NCBI RefSeq assembly: GCF_900091455.1
Contig: NZ_LT607412.1
Span: 868,001-932,000 of the forward strand
Direction of reading: 5' to 3'
From: Micromonospora coriariae
Lineage (GTDB): Bacteria; Actinomycetota; Actinomycetes; Mycobacteriales; Micromonosporaceae
Length of the DNA stretch: 64,000 nt
The position numbers were made by a program, and so were the translations under genes. Shown piece after piece: positions 32,726-41,720 of this stretch (the stretch's first letter is position 1; the number at the start of each line of letters is the position of its first letter). The notes under the pieces are model-generated. The model saw only the letters and a program-made list of their open reading frames with translations. It was not told where the DNA came from and did not search any database.

Positions 32726-32782
32726 CCGATCGACACCGGCGCGGGTCTTGTACTTACCGTCGTCGGATGAGCACGATGGGGC

Positions 32783-34462
32783 GTGCCCTCCGGCTTCGGC
32801 GAACTGACTGATCAGGCGCACCACCTCGTGTCCGCCGGCGACCTGGCCGGCGCACAGCGGCTGCTCTCCGACGCGCTCACCGACGCCGACCCCCGCCCGG
32901 CCAACGCCAACCCCGAGCTGGCCGAGGCCGCCAGCCTCCAGGCGCGGGTGCTTGTCGCGCTCGGCGAGCCGCACTCCGCCCGGGGTTGGGCCGCCTTCGC
33001 GTACGCGGCCACCACCCGGTTGCACGGCCGCTCCGATCCCCGCACGGTGGCCGCCGCGGCGACCCTGGCCGCGGTGCTGCACCGGGTCGGCAGCCACTCC
33101 CGGGCCGCCCGGCTCTACCAGGAAGTCATCCTCGAGCTGACCGCGCAGGACGGCCCGGAGTCGTTGCGGGTGCTCGCCGCGCACGCCGACCTGGCCACCG
33201 TCGAGTACGCCCGCGGCCAGTGCACGGTGGCCCGCGACCGGCTCCAGGACGCCTGGGAGCTGCACCGCGAGGTGTACGGCGACGGGCATCCCAGCGGCAT
33301 CAAGATGCTGGCCCGGCTCGGCGCGATGCAGCGTGACTGTGGGCAGTTCGCCGAGGCGCACGACAACCTGGCGCTGGCCCGCGAGCTGTGCCGGCAGCAC
33401 CTGCCCGCCGACGACCCGCTGGCCGCGCAGGTGGCGGCGCTGGCGCGGGCGGCGGCCAACCCCGATCACGTCTGCGCCGACGAGACGCCCCGGGACAGCC
33501 CCGTGGTGCCGGCCGCCCGGGCCCCGTCCCAGGGAAACAGGCCGGTCGAGCCCGGCTCTCAGCCACCGGATCCCCCGCACGCCGATCCGGCCCCCGGCCC
33601 GGCCATCGGTGACGATGAGGCCCTGGCCGGTCATGGGGGCGTGACCGGCGGCGGTGCGGTGCCGAATCCTCGATCGCCGGCCGACGAACCGGGTGGGTCG
33701 GTGGGCTTCACGTGGCCAGCCGATCCGGCGGACGGGCCCGACCGCCACCTGACCGACACGCCGGTCCCCCCGTCCGTGGTCGGGCTCGCGGGCAGCGCGG
33801 AAGAGGCGTCCGGGGTGTACCGGCTGCACCGGCCGGGCACGCCGTCCGAGCCGTATCCGCCGTCCGAGCCGTACACGCCACCCGGCGCGTACGGGCCGCC
33901 GGATCCGTACGCGCCGCTTGAGCCGTACACACCGTCCCGGCTGCTGCCGGTGCCCGTGCACCGGGCACCGGCGCCGCGACGCAACCGGCTGGTGCCGGTG
34001 CTGGTGGCCGGCGTGGTCGTGGTGGTGCTGGGCACCGCGGCCGTGATCGCCGGGGTGGCCCGGGTCGGCGACCGGGACGATGAGCCGCCCGGCCCGGGCA
34101 CCGCCTCCCCCAGCGCCGGCCCGACCGGCACGGGCGCGCCGGCCAGCGGCGGCGCCTCCCCTGCCGGCTCGGCGCCGCCCGCGGCCGCGCCGGGCACCCC
34201 GCCGGGCACGGTGACCCTGCGCGACAACCGGGACAGCATCGCCCTGCGCTGGACCTACCCGGCCGGCGGCGAGGGACCGGTGGTCGTCTCCGCCGGCAGG
34301 GCCGGCCAGGGCAAGAACGCCATCGCCACGTTGCCCGCCGGCGCCACGAGCTTCGTCGTCTACGCGCTCAACCGCGCCAACGACTACTGCTTCACGGTCG
34401 CCGTCGTCTGGTCCACCGACACCGTGGCCAGCGCCGACGAGGTCTGCACCCGCCGCCACTGA
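32783..34462 (+). CDS. TPR-containing membrane protein with extracellular domain
   Basis: A 559-residue protein. Residues 1-220 are tetratricopeptide-like helical repeats (AEAASLQARVLVALGEPHSA, HSRAARLYQEVILELTAQDG, FAEAHDNLALARELCR). Residues 225-395 are disordered and proline-rich, with PPSEPYTPPGAYGPPDPYAP-like repeats. One transmembrane helix (LVPVLVAGVVVVVLGTAAVI) follows, then a Gly/Ser/Pro linker and a beta-sandwich-like domain with cysteines in NDYCFTV and DEVCTRR that could form a disulfide. The TPR part is cytosolic. The start is GTG at 32783. The binding partner is unknown. Confidence 0.8.
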   Translation: MPSGFGELTDQAHHLVSAGDLAGAQRLLSDALTDADPRPANANPELAEAASLQARVLVALGEPHSARGWAAFAYAATTRLHGRSDPRTVAAAATLAAVLHRVGSHSRAARLYQEVILELTAQDGPESLRVLAAHADLATVEYARGQCTVARDRLQDAWELHREVYGDGHPSGIKMLARLGAMQRDCGQFAEAHDNLALARELCRQHLPADDPLAAQVAALARAAANPDHVCADETPRDSPVVPAARAPSQGNRPVEPGSQPPDPPHADPAPGPAIGDDEALAGHGGVTGGGAVPNPRSPADEPGGSVGFTWPADPADGPDRHLTDTPVPPSVVGLAGSAEEASGVYRLHRPGTPSEPYPPSEPYTPPGAYGPPDPYAPLEPYTPSRLLPVPVHRAPAPRRNRLVPVLVAGVVVVVLGTAAVIAGVARVGDRDDEPPGPGTASPSAGPTGTGAPASGGASPAGSAPPAAAPGTPPGTVTLRDNRDSIALRWTYPAGGEGPVVVSAGRAGQGKNAIATLPAGATSFVVYALNRANDYCFTVAVVWSTDTVASADEVCTRRH

Positions 34463-34482
34463 GCGTGCTGAGCCGCGACCGG

Positions 34483-36020
34483 TCAGCGGCCGGTCGGTGA
34501 CTCCTCGTCGGTTGGCAACGCCGGCAGCAGCAGACGCACCCGTAGCCCCCGCTGGTCCTCGCCGTCGGTCAGGGTGATGCTGCCGCCGGCCCGGCGGACC
34601 AGCTCCCACACGATGGCCAGGCCGAGGCCGGCCCCACCGTCGTCGCGGGCCCGCCCGTCATCCAGACGAGCGAACCGGCCGAAGACCCGTTCCCGATCGG
34701 CCACCGGAATCCCCGGGCCGTCGTCGGTCACCGTCACCAGGTGGTACGCGGCCTCCGGGTGCCTGGCCGGCGTCGCCTCGACGGCGAGCAGAACAGCGCC
34801 GTACGCGTGCCGGACCGCGTTGTCGACCAGGTTGGCCAGCACCCGGCGAAGCTCGTCGGCGTTCCCGACCGTCCACAGCGGGCCCGGCGGCGGCACCACC
34901 CGCACCGGCGGCGACGGGTACCGGGCGGCGACCTCGGTCAGCAGGGATCCCAGCTCCACCGGCCCGGTCCCCCGCGCCGGTGGCGTCTCGTCCAGGCGGG
35001 CCAGCAGCAGCAGGTCGTCGACCAGTCGGCTCAGCCGATCCGTGTCGGCGAGCAGGTTGGCGGTAACCGCCGTCCAGTCCGTCCGGCCGGCGAGGCGCTG
35101 GGCCACCTCCAGCTCGGTGCGGATGTTGGTCAACGGACTGCGCAACTCGTGTGCCGCATCGGAGACGAACGCCCGCTGCCGCGCACGGGCGGACTCCAAC
35201 CGGCCCAGCATCCCGTTGAGGGTGACCGCCAACCGATGGATCTCGTCGGCCGAGGCGGGTACCGGCAGTCGCCCGGTCCCGGCCCGTCCGGTGATCTCCT
35301 CGGCGCCCCGGCGCAGCGCCTCCACCGGCCGCAGGGTCGCGCCCACCACGCGCCAGGCCACCGCGGCCAGCACGGCCACCAGCAGCGGGAACGCCACCAG
35401 CAGGATGGTCCGGACCACATGTGTGCTGTGCCGCACATCGGCCATCGAGCGGGCGACCAGCACGGTGAGCGGGTCGGCCGCGGTGCCGGCCGGTACGGCG
35501 ACCACCCGGACCGGGCCGGCGAGCCCGACCCGCTCCGCCGGCACCTCCAGCCGCTGCCGGCGGTCACCGGTCAGCCGCTCCGGGCGGACCATCGGGACCA
35601 GCCGGTCCGCGTCGATCGAGGCGGCCCGGATCCGCCCCTGCGTGTCGATCACCTGGACGCGGACCTGCCCGCCCGCCACCGGCAGCGGGTCGGGCAGCGC
35701 GTCCTCGGCGGCGAGCAGGGCGACGGCGTCGGCGGTCCGGAACGCCTCGGTGTCCACGGTGCGCTGGAGCACGAAGCCGAGCGCGCCGAGCAGCACCACC
35801 CCGCCGAGGGCCAGCCCCACGGTGAGGCCGAGCACCCCGATCGCCATGAGCCGGCCGCGCAACCCGAGCACCGGCAACCGGCTGCGCCAGGTCCGGCCGA
35901 CGCGCCCCGGGCCGGCCGAGGTCACCGGACCGGCGGAGGTCCCCCGGCGGTCGGCGGTCGGCACGGCGACCTCGGGCGCGGGCGGCACACCGGCCGTCAG
36001 GTCGGCCGGCACGTCGGTGC

Positions 36021-36024
<4 letters not shown>
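34483..36024 (-). CDS. Sensor histidine kinase
   Basis: A 513-residue membrane kinase. After a disordered N-terminus come TM1 (LMAIGVLGLTVGLALGGVVL), an extracytoplasmic sensor of about 120 residues (VRVQVIDTQGRIRAASIDAD), TM2 (TILLVAFPLLVAVLAAVAWR), a HAMP domain, the H-box AAHELRSPLTNIR, and the ATPase boxes NLVDNAVRHA (N), DDGPGIP (G1) and GGAGLGLAIV (G2). The GTG at 36024 overlaps the response regulator stop by 4 bases, so it is the second gene of that operon. The signal is unknown. Confidence 0.93.
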
Positions 36025-36677
<653 letters not shown>

Positions 36678-36773
36678 GGCTCAAGGGTGCCACCCGGGTC
36701 AATCCCGGCGGATCGGCGTCCTCAGCGTGTTCACAGCGCCGAGCGGGCAGGATGGTCGGCAGGAGGTAGCCAC

Positions 36774-37916
36774 ATGTCCGTTCTGAGAAGCCGTCCCGTC
36801 CTGCGCTGGCTGGTCCCGGCGACCGCCGCCGTAGCCGTCATCGGTGGCGGCGCGGCGATCGGCACGTTCGCCGCCGAGGCCGAACCGAGCCTGCCGCCGC
36901 GCACCGCCGCCCAGCTCCTGGTCGATCTGCAGACCTCCCGGCTGGAGGGGCTGTCCGGCACCGTCGTGCAGCGCGCCGACCTCGGCCTGCCGCCGCTGGT
37001 CGGTCTGGTCCCCGGCAACGACCTGACCACCCTGTTGACCGGCACACACACCCTGCGGGTCTGGTACTCCGGTCCGGAGCGGCAGCGGGTGGCGCTGCTG
37101 GACACCCTCGGCGAGCAGGACATCATCCGCAACGGCCGGGACGTGTGGAGCTGGGAGAGCCGCAGCAACACCGCCCGCCACGCCACGCTGGGCGACGCCA
37201 TGGCCGGGAAGCCGGGGCCCGAGGCGGCGCCGAGCCTGCCGGCCACCCCGCAGGAGGCAGCCGACCTGGCGTTGCGCGCGGTCGACCCGAGCACCGAGGT
37301 CAGCGTCGGCCGGTCGGCGACCGTCGCCGGTCGGGACGCGTACGAGCTGGTGCTCCAGCCGCGCGACAAGGACTCGCTGGTGCACCAGCTGCGGATCGCC
37401 ATCGACGCCAAGCAGCACGTGCCGCTGCGCTTCGAGGTGCTCGCCACGGGCAGCGACCAGCCGGCGTTCGAGGTGGCCTTCACCCAGGTCGACTACCAGC
37501 GCCCCGACGCCGACCAGTTCACCTTCAACCCGCCGCCCGGTGTGACAGTCACCGAGGAGTCGGTCGAGCGGCCGCCCGCGGGCCGGCCCGACCAATCCAA
37601 GCCGACGGGTGATCCGCAGGTACGGGCAGTGGGCACCGGCTGGACCACAGTGCTGGTCGCCCGCCTCGACGGGGCCATCGGCGGCAAGCCGGCCAGTACG
37701 AAGCCGGCCGGCGACAAGCCAGCCCGCGACAAGCCGGCCGGTACGCCCGACGTCGACGTGTCGAAGCTGCTCGGCGGGCTGACGGCGGTCAGTGGTGACT
37801 GGGGCAGCGGTCGGCTGCTCACCAGCAAGCTGTTCAGCGTGCTGCTCACCGACGACGGCCGGGTGCTCGCCGGCGCCGTCACCCCGGAGAGGCTCTACCA
37901 GGTCGCCCGCGGCTGA
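36774..37916 (+). CDS. LolA/MucB-like exported protein
   Basis: A 380-residue protein with an uncleaved or signal-anchor N-terminus (WLVPATAAVAVIGGGAAIGT) and a half-barrel domain of the outer-membrane lipoprotein carrier/RseB type (AAQLLVDLQTSRLEGLSGTV, LRVWYSGPERQRVALLDTLG, DVWSWESRSNTARHATL, DADQFTFNPPPGVTV). In Gram-positives such proteins act at the cell surface, for example in sensing or lipid binding. A KPAGDKPARDKPAGT repeat forms a linker before the C-terminal segment. The ATG at 36774 has AGGAGGT 6 bases upstream. It is divergent from a two-component system. Confidence 0.85.
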   Translation: MSVLRSRPVLRWLVPATAAVAVIGGGAAIGTFAAEAEPSLPPRTAAQLLVDLQTSRLEGLSGTVVQRADLGLPPLVGLVPGNDLTTLLTGTHTLRVWYSGPERQRVALLDTLGEQDIIRNGRDVWSWESRSNTARHATLGDAMAGKPGPEAAPSLPATPQEAADLALRAVDPSTEVSVGRSATVAGRDAYELVLQPRDKDSLVHQLRIAIDAKQHVPLRFEVLATGSDQPAFEVAFTQVDYQRPDADQFTFNPPPGVTVTEESVERPPAGRPDQSKPTGDPQVRAVGTGWTTVLVARLDGAIGGKPASTKPAGDKPARDKPAGTPDVDVSKLLGGLTAVSGDWGSGRLLTSKLFSVLLTDDGRVLAGAVTPERLYQVARG

Positions 37917-37930
37917 GTTCGCGGTGTTGT

Positions 37931-37963
37931 CGCGCCGGGTCGACCATCGGTCGGCCCGGCGCG
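37931..37963. terminator. Bidirectional terminator
   Basis: A 15-bp stem with one T-G pair (37931-37945 with 37949-37963) between the convergent LolA-like and GDSL genes. Confidence 0.6.
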
Positions 37964-37971
37964 TCGTCGTG

Positions 37972-38604
37972 TCAGGGAGCGGTCACTCCGAGAGCGCTGA
38001 GGAACGCGTCGGCGAGCACCGCGTGGCCGGGCAGGTGCGGATGCACCCGGTCGTCGGCCCAGCGCTTCGCCGGGCTGACCGCGAGCACCCGGTCGAACGC
38101 CGCCTGGGTCGGCACGTGCACCGCGTCGAACTCGGCGGCCAGCGCGGCCACCACGGCGCAGTACCGGTCGGTGTCGGCGCGCTGCGGGTCGCTGCGGTCC
38201 GACTCGATCAGGAACGGGTCGGCGAGGATCAGCCGGCAGCCGGTGGCATCCACCGCACGGCGGAGCAGGTCGCGCAGGGTGCGCTCGTACTCGTCGAGGG
38301 GGACGGCCTCGTCCGGCCGGTCGCCGTAGCGCCGCCAGATGTCGTTGATGCCGATCATGACCGAGAGCCAGTCGGGGCGCTCGGCGACGGCGTCGTCGTC
38401 CCAGCGAGCCGCCAGGTGCCGCACGGTGTCCCCACTCACACCCCGGTTGATCCACTCGACGTCCAGCTCGGGGTGGCGGGCGCCGACCAGGGCACGGACG
38501 AGGGTGACGTAACCGGCGCCGTAGGGCGCCGCGGTGTCTCGCCGGCCGCAGTCGGTGATGCTGTCGCCGATGAAGACCACCCGTTGCCCGGTTCGCAGGA
38601 TCAT
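37972..38604 (-). CDS. SGNH/GDSL-type hydrolase
   Basis: A 210-residue esterase/lipase-like hydrolase, probably cytosolic (no signal peptide). The four blocks are present: GDS serine in VFIGDSITD, glycine in NRGVSGDT, GxND in IGINDIW, and the DxxH pair in WADDRVHPHLPGHAVLA. It resembles the rhamnogalacturonan acetylesterase-like/TesA group that deacetylates carbohydrates. The ATG at 38604 has GAGGTGG upstream; an extended start at 38646 is possible. Confidence 0.9.
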   Translation of the reverse strand: MILRTGQRVVFIGDSITDCGRRDTAAPYGAGYVTLVRALVGARHPELDVEWINRGVSGDTVRHLAARWDDDAVAERPDWLSVMIGINDIWRRYGDRPDEAVPLDEYERTLRDLLRRAVDATGCRLILADPFLIESDRSDPQRADTDRYCAVVAALAAEFDAVHVPTQAAFDRVLAVSPAKRWADDRVHPHLPGHAVLADAFLSALGVTAP

Positions 38605-38694
38605 CCGCCGCCACCTCGTGATCACCGGGCGCGCCGACCCGGTCACCGTGGTCGAGGCCGGCCGGACGCGCTATCTTCAACTGTTCGAGGGCAC

Positions 38695-38720
38695 AAAAAA
38701 GAACGGCTCGAAAGCCGTTC
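38695..38720 (-). terminator. Intrinsic terminator facing left, inside the helD/helR leader
   Basis: On the minus strand, GAACGGCT-TTCG-AGCCGTTC is followed by TTTTTT, a textbook rho-independent terminator. No minus-strand gene ends here; the GDSL gene starts 91 bases further left, so it would block antisense transcription coming out of the ATPase gene. On the plus strand the same hairpin lies in the leader of that gene. Confidence 0.7.
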
Positions 38721-38752
38721 CTGCAAAGGATTCTAATCTTTAGGGAGACGGC

Positions 38753-41047
38753 TTGTCAAGGCACTCCGGCGGTTCCGGCGAATTGCCGCTCGACGACGAG
38801 ATCGGTCACGAGCAGGAGTACGTCTCGATGCTCTACGACCGGCTGGACGGGCTGCGTGAGCAGGCCGCCTCCCGGCTCACCGACGAGCTGCGCAGCACCG
38901 GGGGCACCCGCCAGGACCGCTCCCAGCGGGACAGCTCGGTAGCGATGTACGCCGACCAGGTCGAGCAGTTCTCCGCCGTGGAGGACGGGCTCTGTTTCGG
39001 GCGTCTCGACGGCGACGACGACTCCCGCCGCTACATCGGCCGGATCGGCATCTTCGACACCACCGGCGACTACGACCCGCTGTTGATGGACTGGCGGGCC
39101 CCCGCCGCCCGCCCGTTCTACCTCGCCACCGCCGCCAACCCGCAGGGCGTCCGCCGCCGCCGGCACCTGCGTACCCGCCAGCGCAAGGTGACCGGGCTCA
39201 ACGACGAGGTGCTCGACATCGACACCGCCGCCCCGGGCGCGCACGAGGAGCTGACCGGCGAGGCGTCGCTGCTCGCCGCGCTCAACGCCGGTCGGACCGG
39301 CCGGATGCGCGACATCGTGGAAACCATCCAGGCCGAACAGGACCGGATCATCCGCGCCGACCTGCCCGGGGTGATGGTGGTCCAGGGCGGGCCGGGCACC
39401 GGCAAGACCGCTGTCGCGCTGCACCGCGCGGCGTACCTGCTCTACACACACCGGCGGGAGCTGTCCAGCCGGGGCGTGCTGCTGGTCGGCCCGAACGCGA
39501 CCTTCCTGCGCTACATCTCCCAGGTGCTGCCCACCCTGGCCGAGACCGGCGTGCTGCTGCGTACCCAGGGCGACCTCTTCCCCGGGGTGAGCGCGCAACG
39601 GAACGAGCCCGCCGAGACCGCCGCACTCAAGGGCCGGGCGGTGCTCGCCGAAGTGCTGGCGTTGGCCGTGCGGGACCGGCAGTGGGTGCCCGACGAGCCG
39701 TTGGAGATCGAGGTGGAGCGGGAGTCGCTGACCCTCGACCCGGAGATCGTGCGCACCACCCGGGACCGGGTGCGCCGCGCCGACCGGCCGCACAACCTGG
39801 CCCGGGCGCTTTTCGACGTGGAGATCGTGCACGCGCTCGCCGACCAGGTGGCCGAGCGGATCGGCGCCGACCCACTGGGCGGGGAGAACCTGCTAAACGA
39901 GGCCGACCGGGCCGAGATCCGCCGGGAGTTGCGCGACGAACCGGAGATCCAGGCCACCCTCGACCGGCTCTGGCCGGTGCTCACCCCGCAGCGCCTGCTC
40001 GCCGACCTGTACGCCGACCCGGACCGGATCGCCGCCGCCGCGCCGATGCTCACCGACGAGGAGCGGGCCCTGCTGCACCGCGAGCCGGGTGGCTGGACGC
40101 CGGCGGACGTCCCGCTGCTGGACGAGGCCGCCGAGCTGCTCGGCGAGGACGAGCGGGCCGCCGCCGCCCGGCTCGATCGCATCCGCAGGATGGAACGGGA
40201 GTACGCCGAGGGCGTGCTGGAGATCGCCCGGGGTTCCCGCTCGATCGACGTCGAGGACGAGGCCGAAGGCGGTGAGATCCTCGGCGTGACCGACCTGATC
40301 GACGCCGACCGGCTGCTGGAACGGCAGGAGGAGGCCGACCGCCTGACCACCGCGCAGCGCGCCGCCGCCGACCGGAAGTGGGCGTTCGGTCACGTCATCG
40401 TGGACGAGGCGCAGGAGCTGTCGCCGATGGCCTGGCGGCTGCTGATGCGCCGCTGCCCGAGCCGGTCGATGACGATCGTCGGGGACGTGGCGCAGACCGG
40501 CGCGCTCACCGGCACACCCTCCTGGGCCGACGCCCTCGCGCCGTACGTGGCGCAGCGGTGGCGGTTGACCGAGCTGACGGTCAGCTACCGCACCCCGGCC
40601 GAGATCATGGCGGTCGCCGCCGACGTGCTGGCCGAGATCGACCCGGCGCTGCGGCCGCCGCGCTCGGTGCGGGAGAGCGGCGTACCGCCGTGGGACCGGA
40701 CGGTGCCCGACGAGCAGTTGGCGGCGGAGCTGGTGGGGGCGGCCACCCGGGAGGCGGCCGGGCTGGCCGAGGGCCGGCTCGGCGTGATCGTGCCGGCCGG
40801 CCGGGTGGACGCGCTCGGCGCGACGTTGACCGCGACGCTGCCGGAGGCCGCCGTGGGCGAGCATCCGGAGCTGGAGAGCCGCGTGGTGGTGCTGACCGTC
40901 GCGCAGGCCAAGGGGCTGGAGTTCGACTCGGTGCTGGTGGTCGACCCGGACCGGATGGTCGCCGAGTCCCCGCGCGGGCGCAGCGACCTGTACGTGGCTC
41001 TCACCCGCGCCACCCAACGCCTCGGCATCCTTCGTCCCAGCCGCTGA
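38753..41047 (+). CDS. helD: HelD/HelR-type RNA polymerase recycling ATPase
   Basis: A 764-residue superfamily-1 helicase-like protein that enters stalled RNA polymerase and removes nucleic acid; the HelR subgroup also protects polymerase from rifamycins. An N-terminal coiled coil (about residues 14-75) precedes Walker A VVQGGPGTGKTAVALHRAAY, a long class II insertion (about 300-520), Walker B VIVDEAQELSP, VGDVAQTGAL, and the C-terminal motifs VLTVAQAKGLEFDSVLVVDP and YVALTRATQRL. The start is TTG at 38753 with AGGGAG 5 bases upstream; no ATG is available. Whether it is HelD or the rifamycin-linked HelR needs a tree. Confidence 0.9.
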   Translation: MSRHSGGSGELPLDDEIGHEQEYVSMLYDRLDGLREQAASRLTDELRSTGGTRQDRSQRDSSVAMYADQVEQFSAVEDGLCFGRLDGDDDSRRYIGRIGIFDTTGDYDPLLMDWRAPAARPFYLATAANPQGVRRRRHLRTRQRKVTGLNDEVLDIDTAAPGAHEELTGEASLLAALNAGRTGRMRDIVETIQAEQDRIIRADLPGVMVVQGGPGTGKTAVALHRAAYLLYTHRRELSSRGVLLVGPNATFLRYISQVLPTLAETGVLLRTQGDLFPGVSAQRNEPAETAALKGRAVLAEVLALAVRDRQWVPDEPLEIEVERESLTLDPEIVRTTRDRVRRADRPHNLARALFDVEIVHALADQVAERIGADPLGGENLLNEADRAEIRRELRDEPEIQATLDRLWPVLTPQRLLADLYADPDRIAAAAPMLTDEERALLHREPGGWTPADVPLLDEAAELLGEDERAAAARLDRIRRMEREYAEGVLEIARGSRSIDVEDEAEGGEILGVTDLIDADRLLERQEEADRLTTAQRAAADRKWAFGHVIVDEAQELSPMAWRLLMRRCPSRSMTIVGDVAQTGALTGTPSWADALAPYVAQRWRLTELTVSYRTPAEIMAVAADVLAEIDPALRPPRSVRESGVPPWDRTVPDEQLAAELVGAATREAAGLAEGRLGVIVPAGRVDALGATLTATLPEAAVGEHPELESRVVVLTVAQAKGLEFDSVLVVDPDRMVAESPRGRSDLYVALTRATQRLGILRPSR

Positions 41048-41053
41048 CCCGGA

Positions 41054-41087
41054 TCGCCCCCGCCGACGCATCGGTCGGCGGGGGCGA
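41054..41087. terminator. Terminator after helD
   Basis: A perfect 14-bp stem (41054-41067 with 41074-41087), loop GCATCG, 7 bases after the helD stop and facing the convergent small gene. Confidence 0.7.
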
Positions 41088-41109
41088 CTGCGGGATCACG
41101 CCGCGGCGG

Positions 41110-41535
41110 TCAGTCCCTCGACCTGTCCTGAATGGTCTTGGACGGCCCGGTCGCGGACGTGGACTGGTCACTGGTGCTGCCGCCCATCGGGGTGCTCAGG
41201 CCACCGGTGGTGGCGTCACCCGTGGTGGTCGGCGCCACCTTGCCCCGGTGCCGCTCCGGCTGTCGGGCCACCCGGCGTACGCTCGCCGGCCCGGCGGTGC
41301 CACCGGTGGTGGTCACCGCGCCCTGCCCGCCGACGGGGCCACCGTCGCGCAGCACCTGCGGGTCGATCCGTTCCTTCGCCGGATCGAACGGGTCATCGCG
41401 CTGGATCTGACTCTCCACATCGGTGCGGGGCACCGTCACCTCGTCGAGGGCGCCCTTGCCGTACACGCCACCGGCGATCCGATCCTCGGCCTCGCGGGCG
41501 GCGTCCTGCCGCATGTCGTCCTCACGCACGTCCAT
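41110..41535 (-). CDS. Disordered hydrophilic protein of unknown function
   Basis: About 141 residues without hydrophobic segments: an acidic start (DVREDDMRQDAAREAEDRIA), then GKGALDEVTVPRTDVESQIQ and a Thr/Gly/Ser-rich tail (TTGGTAGP, TTTGDATTGGLSTPMGGSTS). ATG at 41535 is taken; the ATG at 41514 has a better ribosome site (GAGG) and would give 134 residues. I recognise no family. It is convergent with helD. Confidence 0.55.
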   Translation of the reverse strand: MDVREDDMRQDAAREAEDRIAGGVYGKGALDEVTVPRTDVESQIQRDDPFDPAKERIDPQVLRDGGPVGGQGAVTTTGGTAGPASVRRVARQPERHRGKVAPTTTGDATTGGLSTPMGGSTSDQSTSATGPSKTIQDRSRD

Positions 41536-41720
41536 CACCTCGCAGAAGCTGTGGAACTGACTGCGTGCCCGACGGCCGGCCGGCCAAACCCGCCGACGCC
41601 CGGAGGTCGTCCACCCCGGTTCACCGCCGCGCCGTCCGCCGGCCGCCTGCCGGCTGTCCACGATGTCCATGCTGTCCGGCGACCGGTGGGAGACGCCCAC
41701 CGGCGGGAGGGGATGACAGC

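Noticed and set aside
32489..34609. A 706-codon minus-strand frame opposite the TPR membrane protein
   Set aside because: Shadow of the GC-rich sense gene with no recognisable domain.
38641..38752. A rifamycin-associated element before the HelD/HelR gene
   Set aside because: No long palindrome resembling such an element was found, and I do not recall the consensus well enough to claim one.
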